This document shows, piece by piece, positions 1-11,207 of a DNA stretch of 64,000 nt; positions within the stretch are counted from its first letter, which is position 1; each line of letters starts with the position of its first letter. Below the pieces are notes generated by a model. It worked only from the letters and a program-made list of their open reading frames with translations, was not told the DNA's origin and did no database searches. The position numbers were made by a program, and so were the translations under genes. The stretch is from Clytia hemisphaerica (lineage: Eukaryota > Cnidaria > Hydrozoa > Leptothecata > Clytiidae). The stretch is from assembly GCA_902728285.1 (NCBI GenBank), contig CACVBU010000127.1, forward strand, positions 1-64,000, in the 5' to 3' direction.

Positions 1-553
1 TTAAGAAACAAAACAACGGTGAATTTTTCTAAGGAGACGGTAAATTTTTAGATTTATGGCTGCTTCTACCCTTAAAAAATAATAATTTGTTGAGGGACAT
101 TTTCCATTGTTGAGGAGCCTCTGGAAACTTTTGTACGTGAATTGAATGTTAAAAAGATGGTGTAATGATGCTATGTATACTAAGATTACGGCAAGGTCTT
201 AATATGCTACTGTTTAACGCGACTGAAGGGATAAAAACTAAAGCAAATGATTATTAATTTCTTAAATTGTCTATTAGAGATATCCTGTTTTCAAACTCCA
301 GCAAGCAAAAATTGAGGTATCTGTCCCGTTCGTTCTTCGAATTGAACATTTGAAATTAGACAAATTTGTATTCTTTGAAAATATTTTTACGTTTTTGATT
401 AAATTATTTTTATTACTTTTTAATCATTATGTTTAAAAGAACATAACTACAAGTAATTACAAGACTTAATATATTCAGTAAACTCGTATCGTTTATTCAA
501 ATCAACAAAGTCTCTAAACTCGCTTCAACAAGTTTGCGACTTCTTTATTCAAA
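1..553. other. Non-coding stretch downstream of the RL-repeat gene
   Basis: AT-rich sequence without a supportable ORF. The part next to 554 should hold the 3' untranslated region of the minus-strand gene at 554-1255. Two AATAAA hexamers can be read on the minus strand, at 549-544 and 497-492. Nothing else is recognised. Confidence 0.5.
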
Positions 554-1255
554 TTAAATACTAGTGGTCCCATTACTACTACCATCTTTAGGTATATATC
601 TTTCATTCCCACCATTTATTGCGTGAGTTCCATAAATCCCTTTGGCAATATAAGTTTGTTTACCAAGCATGTCTTTATTACATTCAGCCGGTTCACGGGT
701 CTGTTTCGAAAGTCGACCCAGTGCCTCTTCAACTTCTTCTTTATTCAATGTTTTCTCTTCAGCTTTTTTCTTATTCATAATCAAATCATAAAATTGTTGA
801 TTTTTAACCAAATTTCGATTTGAGTATCCACTTATAAATAAACGCTCTACCATACCATCAAACTCTTCTTTGCTTAGCTCCTTATCTGTTACCTTGGGGA
901 CCGTTTGTTTACCTACGTTCCGGTTATTATAATCGGCCACAAAAAGCCGCGACGTCACAGCGTCAATCTCTTCCTTTTCCTTCTTCTGCCAACCCATATT
1001 CTCAGGACGTTCTTTATCAAAATTCATGTTATGTTTCTCACCAAGTTCTTTACGTTTAGCGTTCGGGTCAGACTCATGTAGTCTTTCCACCATGGAGTTC
1101 ATGTCATCCTTACTCAAATGTTTACCAGTTTTTCCAGGCATCTCCTTCTTAGTTAATCGTGTTGTATTGGCGTTACTTGAACTATACAAACGTTCACTGA
1201 TCGCATTGATTTCCTTCAATGTTTTCTTTCCTTGTTTGTTTCGTGGTTTTGGCAT
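554..1255 (-). CDS. Unrecognised intronless gene with five short RL-motif repeats (233 aa)
   Basis: I do not recognise a named family. The 233-residue protein is hydrophilic and lysine-rich, with no signal peptide or membrane segment. It contains five copies of a short motif, roughly L-[SKN]-[KED]-[ED]-x-[ND]-x-[hydrophobic]-x-[ES]-R-L, at about residues 13-24, 47-60, 93-105, 127-140 and 170-183. Copies 3 and 4 are each followed by a similar Y-x-N-R-N stretch. The reading frame is the longest in the first 17 kb, and the regular repeats argue that it is real. The start is an ATG preceded by A-rich sequence; I see no upstream exon. AATAAA hexamers lie 5 and about 57 bases past the stop. Such spaced repeats would suit a filament- or microtubule-binding protein, but that is only inference. 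Confidence 0.6.
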   Translation of the reverse strand: MPKPRNKQGKKTLKEINAISERLYSSSNANTTRLTKKEMPGKTGKHLSKDDMNSMVERLHESDPNAKRKELGEKHNMNFDKERPENMGWQKKEKEEIDAVTSRLFVADYNNRNVGKQTVPKVTDKELSKEEFDGMVERLFISGYSNRNLVKNQQFYDLIMNKKKAEEKTLNKEEVEEALGRLSKQTREPAECNKDMLGKQTYIAKGIYGTHAINGGNERYIPKDGSSNGTTSI

Positions 1256-1430
1256 TTTTTCTTCAGAGATATTTCGTAATTTTCTTTCTTTTCTGAAGCC
1301 TTCAAGAGGGTATCATTTACAAAAATATTAGCAGATTCTATATGTTTCAATTAATTGACCAAAGAAATCTTACACTTTTTTAAGATGTTGGGTAATCTCT
1401 CATAACTCGAATTTCTCCAAAAATTCGAGC

Positions 1431-1584
1431 ACATGTTTGTTTGTTTTTATTAAGCAAAGCGTGTACCCCTACATCAGGCTCGCATTATGCATAACATTCT
1501 ATTGTTCTTAAACAACAGAGCCACTGTTTAAAACTGAGCATGTCATATGCTTATAAACGTTATGCTTATAGAAAAAAAACATGT
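1431..1584. mobile_element. Short inverted-repeat element, copy 1
   Basis: This 154-bp unit begins and ends with ACATGT-type tips followed by T/A runs and TTA(A/T)AAGCA-like sequence. It shares nearly all of its interior with 9820-9979, including the phrase CATCAGGCTCGCATTATGC. Two dispersed copies with inverted ends indicate a small non-autonomous transposon. No clear target duplication is visible, so the class is open. Confidence 0.5.
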
Positions 1585-2259
1585 ACACTTTATTGCTCCT
1601 TTAACTATCACAAGTTTTTAAAAGGTTCTGAAGTTACTCCTTTTACTTCTCAGAAGGAAATCTTTTTAAACTCAAATTTGTCAAATCAATGTCCATGAAA
1701 AAATATTCTAAATCTGAATCTTTAAGGGAAATACCAGCCATAGGACAAGGTCCAAATAAGTACAATATTGTCTGAAACCATCTACAAAAGAAAGATTTTA
1801 CCAGACTACGATATATATTGCTCACCCAAAAGTTTTCATAATTGGCTCAAAAAAGTCTGGAACATATTTTTCACACATTCCTTAGTCGTTTAGCAGATTA
1901 ATTTTATTGAATTATTTTGTTTGTTTGAAAGGACAGAATTTCGGAATTTCACATAGCTCTATTCCAATTCAAACCTGTTGGAAACGATCCTATATAACAA
2001 AGTCACCAAAAAGTGAATAATTTAGGACGTGGGATCGATTTGAGTTTATATTGCTTTGTTTTGTTCCAAGCTCTATTGCTGTTATTTTTTCCATAAACCG
2101 CCGCGATGGCTGTAGACTATGTGCAGATAACTTTCCCGGATGGTTTATTATCCTTCTAATGCATGATAACATTATTTCAAACCTGTGTCAAACTGGGGAC
2201 GAGATGGAGCTTTTACAAGCTCTTATATGATTTGGTTGGGCGTTAACCAGTAATAAAAC

Positions 2260-2603
2260 CCCGGGGGGGGGGGGCACTGGGTTTGCGGACTGACGGTATG
2301 TGTGGGTCAAAAATTGGCTTTTAAAATTGCACCCTTACAGTGAAGCAAAAATCAGTGAAAATCATACCCTTAGAGTGCGTTTTTCCCCAAATTTTCGATC
2401 CCTTTCGTGCAAAAAATGGTCAAAATTCTAGCCATTTTGGTCAAAATATCTAAATTTTTCAAGAATTTTCTGAAATTTCTACCCTTACAGTGCATCTCTA
2501 GTTTTTCCGACCCTTACAGTGCATTTTAAACGTATTGGAAAAGGTACCCTTAGGACCCGCACATACCCGTCGGTCCTTTTGCCCAGCTGCCCCCCCCCCC
2601 GGG
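2260..2603. mobile_element. hAT-like MITE with G/C-run termini and 8-bp target duplication
   Basis: The element starts with CCC and a long G run and ends with a long C run and GGG. Inside the tips, related inverted sequences around TGTGTGGGTC (left) and GACCCGCACA (right) continue the terminal repeat. It is flanked exactly by AATAAAAC at 2252-2259 and 2604-2611. An 8-bp duplication is typical of hAT transposons. The interior carries repeated ACCCTTACAGTG phrases and no coding potential, so it is non-autonomous. Confidence 0.75.
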
Positions 2604-3918
2604 AATAAAACAAATTTGTTACTTTTTCTGAAGAACGAGTCACTTTTATTACTTCAAATTACCAATTATTAAAGTATCTTATAAAGACTTAATCTCATCT
2701 GTCAAACTGAAAGGATAACTAAAACTATGAATCGTTGTTTACATCTTTTTTCAAATCTTGTGCATCCAAACTTCGTTAACCTGATAACAGATGTTCATAA
2801 TTTTCTTACGCGCACGGTAAACCTCTAAAGACGCTTGAAATTATACATCTGAGGAAAATAGTCCTCCCGCGGAAAATTCTACAACAAGAATCTTGTTGTG
2901 CGCCGGAAAAATAAAAACTGATACGGCGCCCTATTCATAAACACGATCGCGCAACTTTGTTGTCATTCCCAGTCCTTTTAGACGAACGCGGTCCTTACGA
3001 TTTCGAGATTGCATATTCGTCAGATTGTTTGTTTTCACACATCCCTTTAGAGCTTCAGCGTGGTGTGCAGAAAACATTCACAATCTGATCTCAGGTTAAA
3101 CTTCGTTGGCTAAGTCGCGACCTTTGAACTTCGCTTTTAACGCTTTTTTATAAGAATGGTGTTTTTCCATTTCATTATGGATATATCCTTAACTTTTTGG
3201 AAAAGATAGCTTAATCTTTTGACCAATTTCATCATGAATATTCTAATAAAGTACATTCTTATTATGAAAAATCGAACTAAATGTGGGAAAAATTAAATTT
3301 GATAGGAATTTAATTTGGCAGAATTTGGCAATATCCGACAAAAACGCTAAATTTTCTTTCCACCAAAATTTCTTCCCTTAGGTAGTATGTCGCTCGGGGA
3401 TGGACGTTTATTTAAAGAAAAATTGGTTTGGAGCCTCTGAGGTACATACATGAAAAGATAAAGCACCGGTATATGTATCCCTTAAACATCCTGGTAAAGG
3501 TCCTATTAGAAACCTGTTTTAATCAATAAGGATGTTCCAAGGAATTCCCGAGTTTATGGTTTTTTCCTCGATTCTAAAAATTTTTTGATCCTCAAAAAGC
3601 GAGCGGTACCCAACCGTCATTCGTCATCCTCCCCCAGGTCTGAAGGGATAATAGTTATTGATATGTAGAATTCGCATTGTAATTAGCAGCTCTTGATTAC
3701 TCGTGTTTTTATTGATTACTCAAGAAAATGAAGTGAATTATGTCATTCATGTAATATACGCAAAACCAAAAACATTATGCTCCTATTATGATTTGGTTTG
3801 GCTTCTTCACCACGCAACAGCTGCTGGAGTTTGACTCATGAAACGTTGTTAAATTCATCTTGTAAAAATATGAAATGCACTCATCAGAAGCTTTTTGAGA
3901 AAATGACAATATAGTGGA

Positions 3919-3974
3919 GTCTCCATAACTCGAACACACACTGAGAACACAAATTTATTCGAGTTATGGAGACT
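3919..3974. repeat. Short palindrome resembling pogo/Tigger ends
   Basis: A 16-base arm around GTCTCCATAACTCGA is mirrored by TCGAGTTATGGAGAC about 25 bases later. Such TCTCxxTAACTCGAA tips resemble those of pogo/Tigger-type transposons. Related half-sites occur near 1400 and 56525. Probably a remnant; the assignment rests only on similarity of the tips. Confidence 0.3.
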
Positions 3975-4555
3975 GGTTTATAAGACATTGTTAACTGAAG
4001 GAACCAGAAAACTTGTTTGAATTAAGGAGACATTCGAGTTGTAGAGGTTCGAGTTATTAAGACTCCTAAAACTGACATTACTTTTTTGTTCCTTAAAACA
4101 AAGAGATCTTAAAATCTAAAAAATACGGTTCATTGAAGGTCACTAACCTGGAGGGAGAATTCAAAGGATCTACCATGCAGTACGGGAACTTACTACAATC
4201 TCGGTCAAAATATATTGAGAATTTTGGTTAATTCCTCGTTTTTAGCAATTTAAAGATCGGGCAAGAAAGTCGCTTTTGGGCTATTTGTTAAATTTTATCA
4301 AATATTTCAATTCAGGGGGCTCATCTTCCAGGCTATATTATGAGCCCTATTGAACCATTCTTGACCATATTTTGGATTCTCAGATCCTAAGGTCGTAAGG
4401 CTTAAGTCTAATATTAAAACTCAAAGTTAAAACTTCCTTCCACCTCTAGTTAGAGTGCTTCCAAACCATTTGTGGCCATAATATTTCGTGGGAATTTCCC
4501 TTTTTTCTCAAATATCATGACAAAAATATAACTTGAAAAATAAACTTGTTCACGC

Positions 4556-5090
4556 AGGGGGGGGGGTCGGTAGTAAAATCTCAGACATAATGACGTTTAC
4601 TACGGTGGTGGTGTGACAAAAAATCGAAAAAACTTTTTACTACCTGGGTAGTTAAAACTGGTAAAATTAGCAAATTTTAGCTATTTTTGTAATTCTTTTA
4701 ATTTTTTGGATGACTTTTCTGAAAAAATCTGAAAATTTTCATAATTAAAAAAAAAATTTTGTTGGAAAGTTGTTTGCTGCAAACAAAAAATTCTCTAAAT
4801 TTTTTGTCAATATAAAAAATATTTCAATTCTAAGGGCAAAACATTAGATTTTGCACTAAGTGAAAAATGTGTCACAGAAATAATCATTTTTTAGCTTTGT
4901 TTTGTAAGATAAGTCCGAAAAGCAACCAAAAAATAGGTGGTCTCCATGACAAATTATCCCAAAAACTTTTACTACCATGGTAGTAAAATACCTCTTCCAA
5001 GAGTCTGGGTGGTGGTATGTAAAAATTCGTAAAAATCCTTTTACTACTCATATATGTCTGAGATTTTACTATCGACCCCCCCCCCCCCTG
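4556..5090. mobile_element. hAT-like MITE with CAGGGG-type ends and 8-bp flanking repeat
   Basis: The direct repeat GTTCACGC flanks the unit at 4548-4555 and 5091-5098. The ends are a G run followed by TCGGTAGTAAAATCTCAGAC (left) and its near-perfect reverse complement followed by a C run (right). Internal subterminal copies of the TAGTAAAA motif in both orientations strengthen the inverted structure. The 8-bp flanking repeat and CAGGG-like tip point to the hAT superfamily. One flanking C may belong to the element rather than the duplication. Confidence 0.7.
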
Positions 5091-6071
5091 GTTCACGCGA
5101 AAAAAATTACTCTTTTGTAGTTTGATTTTATAAACTTTTTCGGACGTGTTATACTTTCTTACGGACATCCTGTAATGTAAATTTCAAAAGCAGAAAATCT
5201 TTATGAGGTTATTATCATTATTATGAAGATATGGATATGGAAAACTGACAATTCGTAAACAATCTTTGATTCTCATGTAATGAATTCTAACTGAAGAAAA
5301 CAATCAGGCCATTATTGAAATCATTAAGAATTAATTATAGCTCTTATGACGCCAATAAGTACAATCAATCTATAATAATTATTCAATGTAAATTTGTAAC
5401 GTATGTTCTACTTTCGTATTTAAAAGCTCTCAGCCTCGAACTACGGTACGGGAAAATATTTTGCCATTTTTAAGCGGATATCTGAAACAGTATTTACCAC
5501 CATATCGAATTTGCCAGGTTTTCATTTCTTTTCGTCGAATTCCAATATTCTGTTTTACATTCAATTGAACTTCTTGATAGTATTTTATTTTATCTTAATG
5601 TTTTTCAAATTGAAATTATCAGGCGTTAAAATGTTGAAAGACACCTGGCGAAACACCAACCAGGTATAATAGCCAAAAACAAAAAGTAAGTTGTTTCAAA
5701 CTTGTTTTGATCAAATCTGGATTAATGCCAGGTGGAAAACTGGACAGAACATCATTAACCATTAGCCATAATCTTTCGGGAAATTAGCTTTTTATCATCT
5801 CCGAGTGTCTCCAACAAACAGTTATTCAAAAACTCCCACGGCTTCTTGCTGTCATTGGAAGGGAATCTCTCCAATGATAATCCAACATGCAAGTTGATGG
5901 GAATCTTTCAGGTTAGATTTTTTATGTAACAACTACTATTGCCAGAAGTAAACGATCCACGCGAGAAAATCTCTTCAGATGAAACGAAGGAAGAAGGAAA
6001 TCGCTTGATGAAATCTCTCTCCAGATAGTTTCAAAATCATCTCACCTCGAAAAGAATATCATGTATTTTAC

Positions 6072-6453
6072 TCAATAACAAACATACTCTTGAACACCGG
6101 GCGTTGAGTCTCTCCGGTCCATCCGGCTCCCACTAGCGCCCGATTCCTCCTGCAATATACCTAAATAAGTTACTGGCAATATAGTGCCGTTACTCGGCCT
6201 CTTCAGGCCAGTTTTAAGTCCATCTGTAATATCGACCTGCGTAACGACACGCGAACTGTTCGTGCTTCTAATACTTGGCGTATTCGCTCTCATTTCGCTC
6301 CGTTTAGACTGCCATCTTTGTAACGTTACTTGATCTAAGAAACTTTCATCATATATTTCAGTGATGTTTGTTATGTTTTTAAGTGTCGGATTTCTGTTTC
6401 GATCTGTGGTGATCACCTCTGGTGTCCGTTGAACGTAACAGACTTTCGTCGTT
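6072..6453 (-). CDS. Small type I membrane protein, exon 2 (cytoplasmic tail)
   Basis: On the minus strand a pyrimidine-rich tract ending in TTAG (AG at 6455-6454) opens this exon. The first base completes a codon left by the exon at 11011-11207, and the joined frame then runs about 126 codons to a TGA at 6074-6072. The encoded tail is polar, rich in threonine, serine, arginine and asparagine, with no cysteine-rich module or second membrane segment. It follows directly on the basic stop-transfer residues of exon 1, so it should lie in the cytoplasm. A GTATGT at 6087 could be a splice donor instead of reading through to the stop, so the C-terminus is uncertain. I do not recognise the family. 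Confidence 0.55.
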
Positions 6454-7561
6454 CTAAGGAAAAAAAGATGAAGAGAATTTCATGTTAACATTTTCTTGAT
6501 CCATTTTAAGACCTGTGGTACAGTCAAGCTCCTATTGCTATTACTGAGAAAATTCCTATTACAATTATTGTTGAAAAGTTATAGAGAATTGTTTATAATG
6601 ATTTGATGTATGAGGGGATCAGTAAAGCTTTTCCATTTATAATAAATTATCTCGGGCAAAGAGGTCCAAATTATAAGCAACGTATTGCTATCTTTTTGGT
6701 AAGGCTCATTTTATTCCCGGGAGTCAAGTCAAAATAACGTTTCATCTTTAATTTCTTTTAAGACAATGTAAGGAAAATTGAAAGATTGCCTTACAATTAA
6801 GAAATACTATATCACGTCATTTTAGAATCGCTATTCGAGTACTTCTTGCATGTAAAAACAGCTCAAATTTGATGTCTTATCAAAACATTATATTGCTTTT
6901 TAACAGCTAATGAACTACGCAGAGCTGTTGGAATTTCTACAATTTCAAATATGCTTAGTTTTGTGGTTTAAATTTAGAACTAACGACAAAGTATAACCAC
7001 AGATCACCTTGACAATAACGAATAACAAAATTAAAAGCAAACACCTGTTAGGCCCTACTGTGAGGATTCACTATAGTTATATCGTTGACAGAAACTTCCA
7101 TGAGCCCGCCACCCCCACATCGGCACCCATTATCACACCATCATGCAATACGCCAAGGCTTAATCACGCCATTACTAAAAAATATTTAGTATCACACAAT
7201 TACGCTAAAACAAGCCAAAATCAAGCCATCTCGGAAACCGATTGGGACTTCTAAAGCATTAAAACGCCCATTACTATTGAACCCCTTCCCATATTGGAAA
7301 GCATACAAGAAAATTGTTCCGGTGAGAAAAATACCTTAACAGTTCACCACATTTCACTTTTCAAAACAACCTTGAATTTTAAACAATAGAGTTTCAAATC
7401 CACACCAAACCTTAAAGTAGTAGGAATAAAATGTGCCGACACAATCCTGTAGACAAAAGCTGCTGAGTCAGAGCGTATTCTTAATATATGCGTAAAGTAG
7501 AGTTACATTATTTTCCTACCTTAAACAACCAAAAAAGCGGGACTTTGATCCTGTTTATATA

Positions 7562-7808
7562 CAGTGCCGTAGGAAGCATTTTCATATTGAGGGGGCTGAA
7601 GTTTAGTGACACCGCGAGGGCCAACCATGGTTTGGCCCGATTGAAAATTTGAGCTCTAGATTGCTTGAAAATGCACTCAATTGTGACAATTATGACAAAT
7701 AAAAAAAGAAAAACTTTGCATTTTGCAAAATAACCATTTTTGAAAAAATTATTGGGGGGGGGGGGCATAGCCCCCCCTTGCCCCCCCCCCCCAGTTGCTA
7801 CGGCACTG
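7562..7808. mobile_element. CAGTGCCGTA-type MITE (hAT-like)
   Basis: The unit begins CAGTGCCGTA and ends TACGGCACTG, with long C and G runs near the right end. ATATA is repeated at 7557-7561 and 7809-7813, shorter than the 8 bp usual for hAT. A second, one-ended copy with the same tip and the same G-run layout lies at 56115-56180. The tip resembles the common hAT-type CAGTG ends. Confidence 0.55.
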
Positions 7809-9090
7809 ATATACTATGCTTTCCTTTCAACACCCCTCGATTAGACGCCAAGGGCGTTATAAAACAGATACTATTCGTTTTAATTATATGACACGAGCAC
7901 ACTCGCGAATAGAAAAGTGACTCAACTACACACACAGGAAAAATAAACCATATGCTACCACGTTATACAACCGAAAAAGGAACAGCAAAGACTATAAATA
8001 CATCTGGAGTAAACAACCAATTATATTTGATGATTGGAATATGGGGAAGAAAATAGGAAGTGAATAATATCTAATGATTGCTACTACTACTACTCGTATA
8101 GCAATGAATTGTTAACAGCTCCAATAGAAGATGAAAATCTCCAGATATCAAGTTATAAGTTTTCAGGCATTTTCTCTGATAGCAACCATCGGGAAATAAA
8201 TTAACCCAAGTCAAATTATTTCCAAAATAAATTGTAGGGCGATAGAAGTCTTAAACAAGACTGCTGTCACAACGACTGAAGGAATAAAGTTTACCGTTCG
8301 GTATTGCCAAGCCCTCAATTTAGATTTTGAAAATCGATTACAATATGTATGTCTGATGGAAATATGAATGGGTGTCCGATGGATTAGCAGATAAGAAAAT
8401 TAAAAATTGGTTTATAGTATTCGAGCTAAAAAGTCAAAAAGAATGAAAAAAAATTGACAATAAGCCTTAATCGGTTAATGAGTAAGCATAAATTTACTAG
8501 ATTCCACTCTCTTGTCAACTTTTGATTGCTTTTGTTTGTAGCCTCCTTTAATCTTGTTTGTCCTCACCTTGTTAACTAAGCCCGTATTCACAAGACTGAG
8601 ACACACGGCTTATACGGCAATATAGCGTTTACGGCGCTTTAAAAATATTTTTATCTGCAGATTTTGAAGTTAGCCTTGGAATACAAGGTCACAATTAAAC
8701 ATCTGATTAGACCAAGTGACTGAATCAATCTAGCTTAGATTTTTAGGTTATTAAAACGTATTGTATTTTCAGTTTATACTATCATCTAGTATGATTGACT
8801 ACTTGTCTTAAGTAATATGAAAGGGATATAGAGGAGGATATCATAAATTTTCAAAGTTTCGTCTCTGTTATGAATGATAAAAGGAAAGAAAAATATTCAA
8901 ACATCCTTATTATTGTCAAAATAGAGGGTTTATTTTGCCGAATATGCAACAAATTTATCACGTACCAAGGGCATTATAAAAATATCAATAAATTAGATGA
9001 TCAAGTAATAATTCCTAAGGAAGCGGCTTTTTCCATTCCCGACAAGCTGGGAACTACTCACAGGCATCTCTATTGGGAAAGTTACCTTAA

Positions 9091-9486
9091 GGGAAGAAAT
9101 TTTCGCGAGAAGAAATTTTCGCGGAATTTAATTTCGCGAATCAGAGTTTCAAAATGGCAAATTTCCCGAAATTTAATTTTGCGAATGAGCCGATTTTAAA
9201 AGTTTCACGGAATTTAATTTCGCGATTGAGAAGAAGTTATCAACTTAGATTAACTTTTAAGCATCATGGAGTTGTTTATATTTGTTTATATTTGATAAAA
9301 AATACACGTTATAATGCTTAAAAATCAATTGTGTCCATCTTTTTTGGTAACACAAAATAAAAGAAGAAGAAAAAAAATTGGAATTTCGCGGAATTTAATT
9401 TCGCGATTGAACAATTTTGGTGTGTTTACACCCCAATTCGCGAAATTAAATTCCGCGAAAATTTCTTCTCGCGAAAATTTCTTCCC
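9091..9486. mobile_element. piggyBac-like MITE with TTAA duplication
   Basis: A 396-bp unit sits between TTAA at 9087-9090 and TTAA at 9487-9490. Its two ends, starting GGGAAGAAATTTTCGCG, are perfect inverted repeats for about 53 bases. The TTAA target and GGG/CCC tips are the hallmark of piggyBac transposons. The interior repeats the phrase TTCGCGGAATTTAATTTCGC and has no transposase, so it depends on a transposase encoded elsewhere. Confidence 0.75.
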
Positions 9487-9819
9487 TTAAGGGAGACTGT
9501 AGCAAAATGCATTATACCAAAAAGTTTCGTTTCCAGCCAGAAAAACACATGCACTACATGAATTTTCATAAATTTAGTTTCGAGCAATTAAAATCACGAG
9601 AAATCGTGTTATGCGTGGGTAATATTTTCTTTAAAGAAGTTTTTATTACAGATTCATTATATGGTGTGATGAAAGCCCACTGTTTTACCATAGTAAGAAA
9701 GGACTTACAACCAAAACAGAAGATTCTACTATTGTACGAATCTTTCAAAAATTCGAACTGACTCTCGGTCCTTTCAAAAGAAACACACAAAGATATTTCA
9801 TTTGTTTCAAATCTTTCTG

Positions 9820-9979
9820 TACATGTTTTTTTTTTTATAAGCAAGTGTCTGCCCCTACATCAGGCTCGCATTATGCTTAGCATTCTATTGTTCTCAAACA
9901 ATAGAGCCATTGTTTAGGTACCAAAAACTGAGCCTGTCTATGCTTATAAACGTTATGCTTATAAAAGAAAAAACATGTA
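9820..9979. mobile_element. Short inverted-repeat element, copy 2
   Basis: The left end TACATG plus a T run and TTATAAGCA is mirrored at the right end by TGCTTATAA, an A-rich run and CATGTA. The interior matches the copy at 1431-1584 closely. No clear target duplication is seen. Confidence 0.55.
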
Positions 9980-10036
9980 TTTCGAAATAAAGTTAGATTT
10001 CTAATTTGATTTCAAAGTTTATCTGAAACACCACTA

Positions 10037-10333
10037 CACCTCCTTCTCACAGACCCGGTGGGATTTTATCAGACAGTAGGGGTGAAAATAGCGGACCAAA
10101 ACTCGATGGGGATTGATGTTCTTATGTTTTAATGGCTGGGGGTTTAAATTCCATTGTTTTCTCGCCAATGAATTCAGTGGGAATGGAAAAAATAGCACAA
10201 TATTTTGCAGTGAGGATTTGCTTATCTGATTATTTTCAGCGGGGACATTAAAGTTTAATTTTCCACTAGGGACAATATTTTGGCCAACTTTTTCGTTGGG
10301 AAGGGTTCCCAGTGGGTCTGTGAGAAGGGGGTG
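10037..10333. mobile_element. CTCACAGACCC-family MITE, copy A
   Basis: The left end CACCTCCTTCTCACAGACCC is mirrored by GGGTCTGTGAGAAGGGGGTG at the right end. TA flanks both sides (10035-10036 and 10334-10335), as for Tc1/mariner-type insertions. Relatives occur at 16145-16641, 29532-29940 and about 33538-33760, making this the most repeated MITE family in the window. Confidence 0.65.
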
Positions 10334-11010
10334 TATTACTGTTTTAGTAGCCCACGTTAATAATTGTTTTTTGTGAGGATAAGATGAAGATGAAAATAAC
10401 AAGTGTCAAATCCTTGCATTAACTGTTTCCACTTGTATAAAAGAGCGAGCTAACTTTCCCTTCTCTTAATACCCTAACTGGCCCAACTGGTAAAATCACT
10501 CATATTTCAAAACTAATTTTGCATGATACTCTCTTTCTAACATAAAATACTATTGAAATAGTTCCATACGATAGTTTTCTCTACACGCTTTCTTTTGCAT
10601 GTAATGTTGGAAACATTCCAACCATATAAGCTCTTCACCGCAAATGTAGACCAAAATTATTGTCATCATTGTATCAAAAACTATTATATTTTGTTATCTT
10701 AGAAATTTGGTTGCCCCTAGTTACATCATCCTAGTTGACTTTAAAACCTACATCAATAGAGACAAAAAATTGTCTTTTCTTTCAACCCCGGGGGCGTACG
10801 GGGGCTGTGAGAACCGACATACTGACAGCAAAAACTATTAAAATCTATATTTTGTCACCGCAGGGCATGTTTGACACCGAAAAACCAACAGAAAAAAACG
10901 CTACACCGTCAATCACATACACTAGATTTATCACATTCATTTAACTGATATAAATTTTATCACAGGACTACTGTTTTGAAACAGGGGTGTGAAAAGGTAT
11001 TACAACTAAC

Positions 11011-11207
11011 CTTCTTTGAATAAGGAGCAAAGCGAAAATGATCATCAACAATATGATAAATCCAGTAATGACAACGGTCAACGCGACAGCCAAGAAAGTC
11101 TGAGATCTACCACCAGTGGAACTATCTTTAGTAGAAGTACTATTATCAACACCATCACAATGTATCGGTAAAGCCACCAGACACATAACCAGGATGTGTA
11201 GATACAT
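11011..11207 (-). CDS. Small type I membrane protein, exon 1 (signal peptide and membrane segment)
   Basis: The exon starts at an ATG and encodes a hydrophobic signal peptide (about residues 1-19), a very short serine/threonine-rich ectodomain (20-37) with an N-S-T glycosylation site at residues 22-24, one transmembrane helix (about 38-63), then I-Q-R-R. It ends at a good donor, AG|GTTAGT, two bases into a codon. The exon beginning at 6453 starts with the matching one base, and the joined frame continues in polar cytoplasmic-type sequence. This agreement of phase, topology and splice signals is the evidence for the gene. Predicted length is about 192 residues if translation ends at 6072. I do not recognise the family; a small adhesion or signalling protein is possible but not shown. 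Confidence 0.6.

Larger units (their letters stand above)
1256..6071. other. Intergenic region with several MITEs, no supportable gene
   Basis: Between the RL-repeat gene and the cytoplasmic exon of the membrane-protein gene I see no convincing coding sequence. The stretch holds three separately annotated inverted-repeat elements (1431-1584, 2260-2603, 4556-5090) and a small pogo-like palindrome near 3919-3974. The part just below 6072 may be 3' untranslated sequence of the membrane-protein gene. Confidence 0.5.
6454..11010 (-). other. Putative 4.6 kb intron of the membrane-protein gene, with MITEs
   Basis: The interval between the donor GTTAGT (starting 11010) and the acceptor TTAG (ending 6454) would be the intron. 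It contains a CAGTGCCGTA element (7562-7808), a piggyBac-like MITE (9091-9486), the ACATGT element copy (9820-9979) and a CTCACAGACCC element (10037-10333). Short ORFs inside it show no recognisable similarity or splice context. Confidence 0.45.

Noticed and set aside
4884..5168. 94-codon minus ORF
   Set aside because: Mostly inside the hAT-like MITE and across its right end and target duplication; no protein-like features.
7009..7254. 81-codon plus ORF
   Set aside because: Lies in the putative intron, no recognisable motif, no splice signals.
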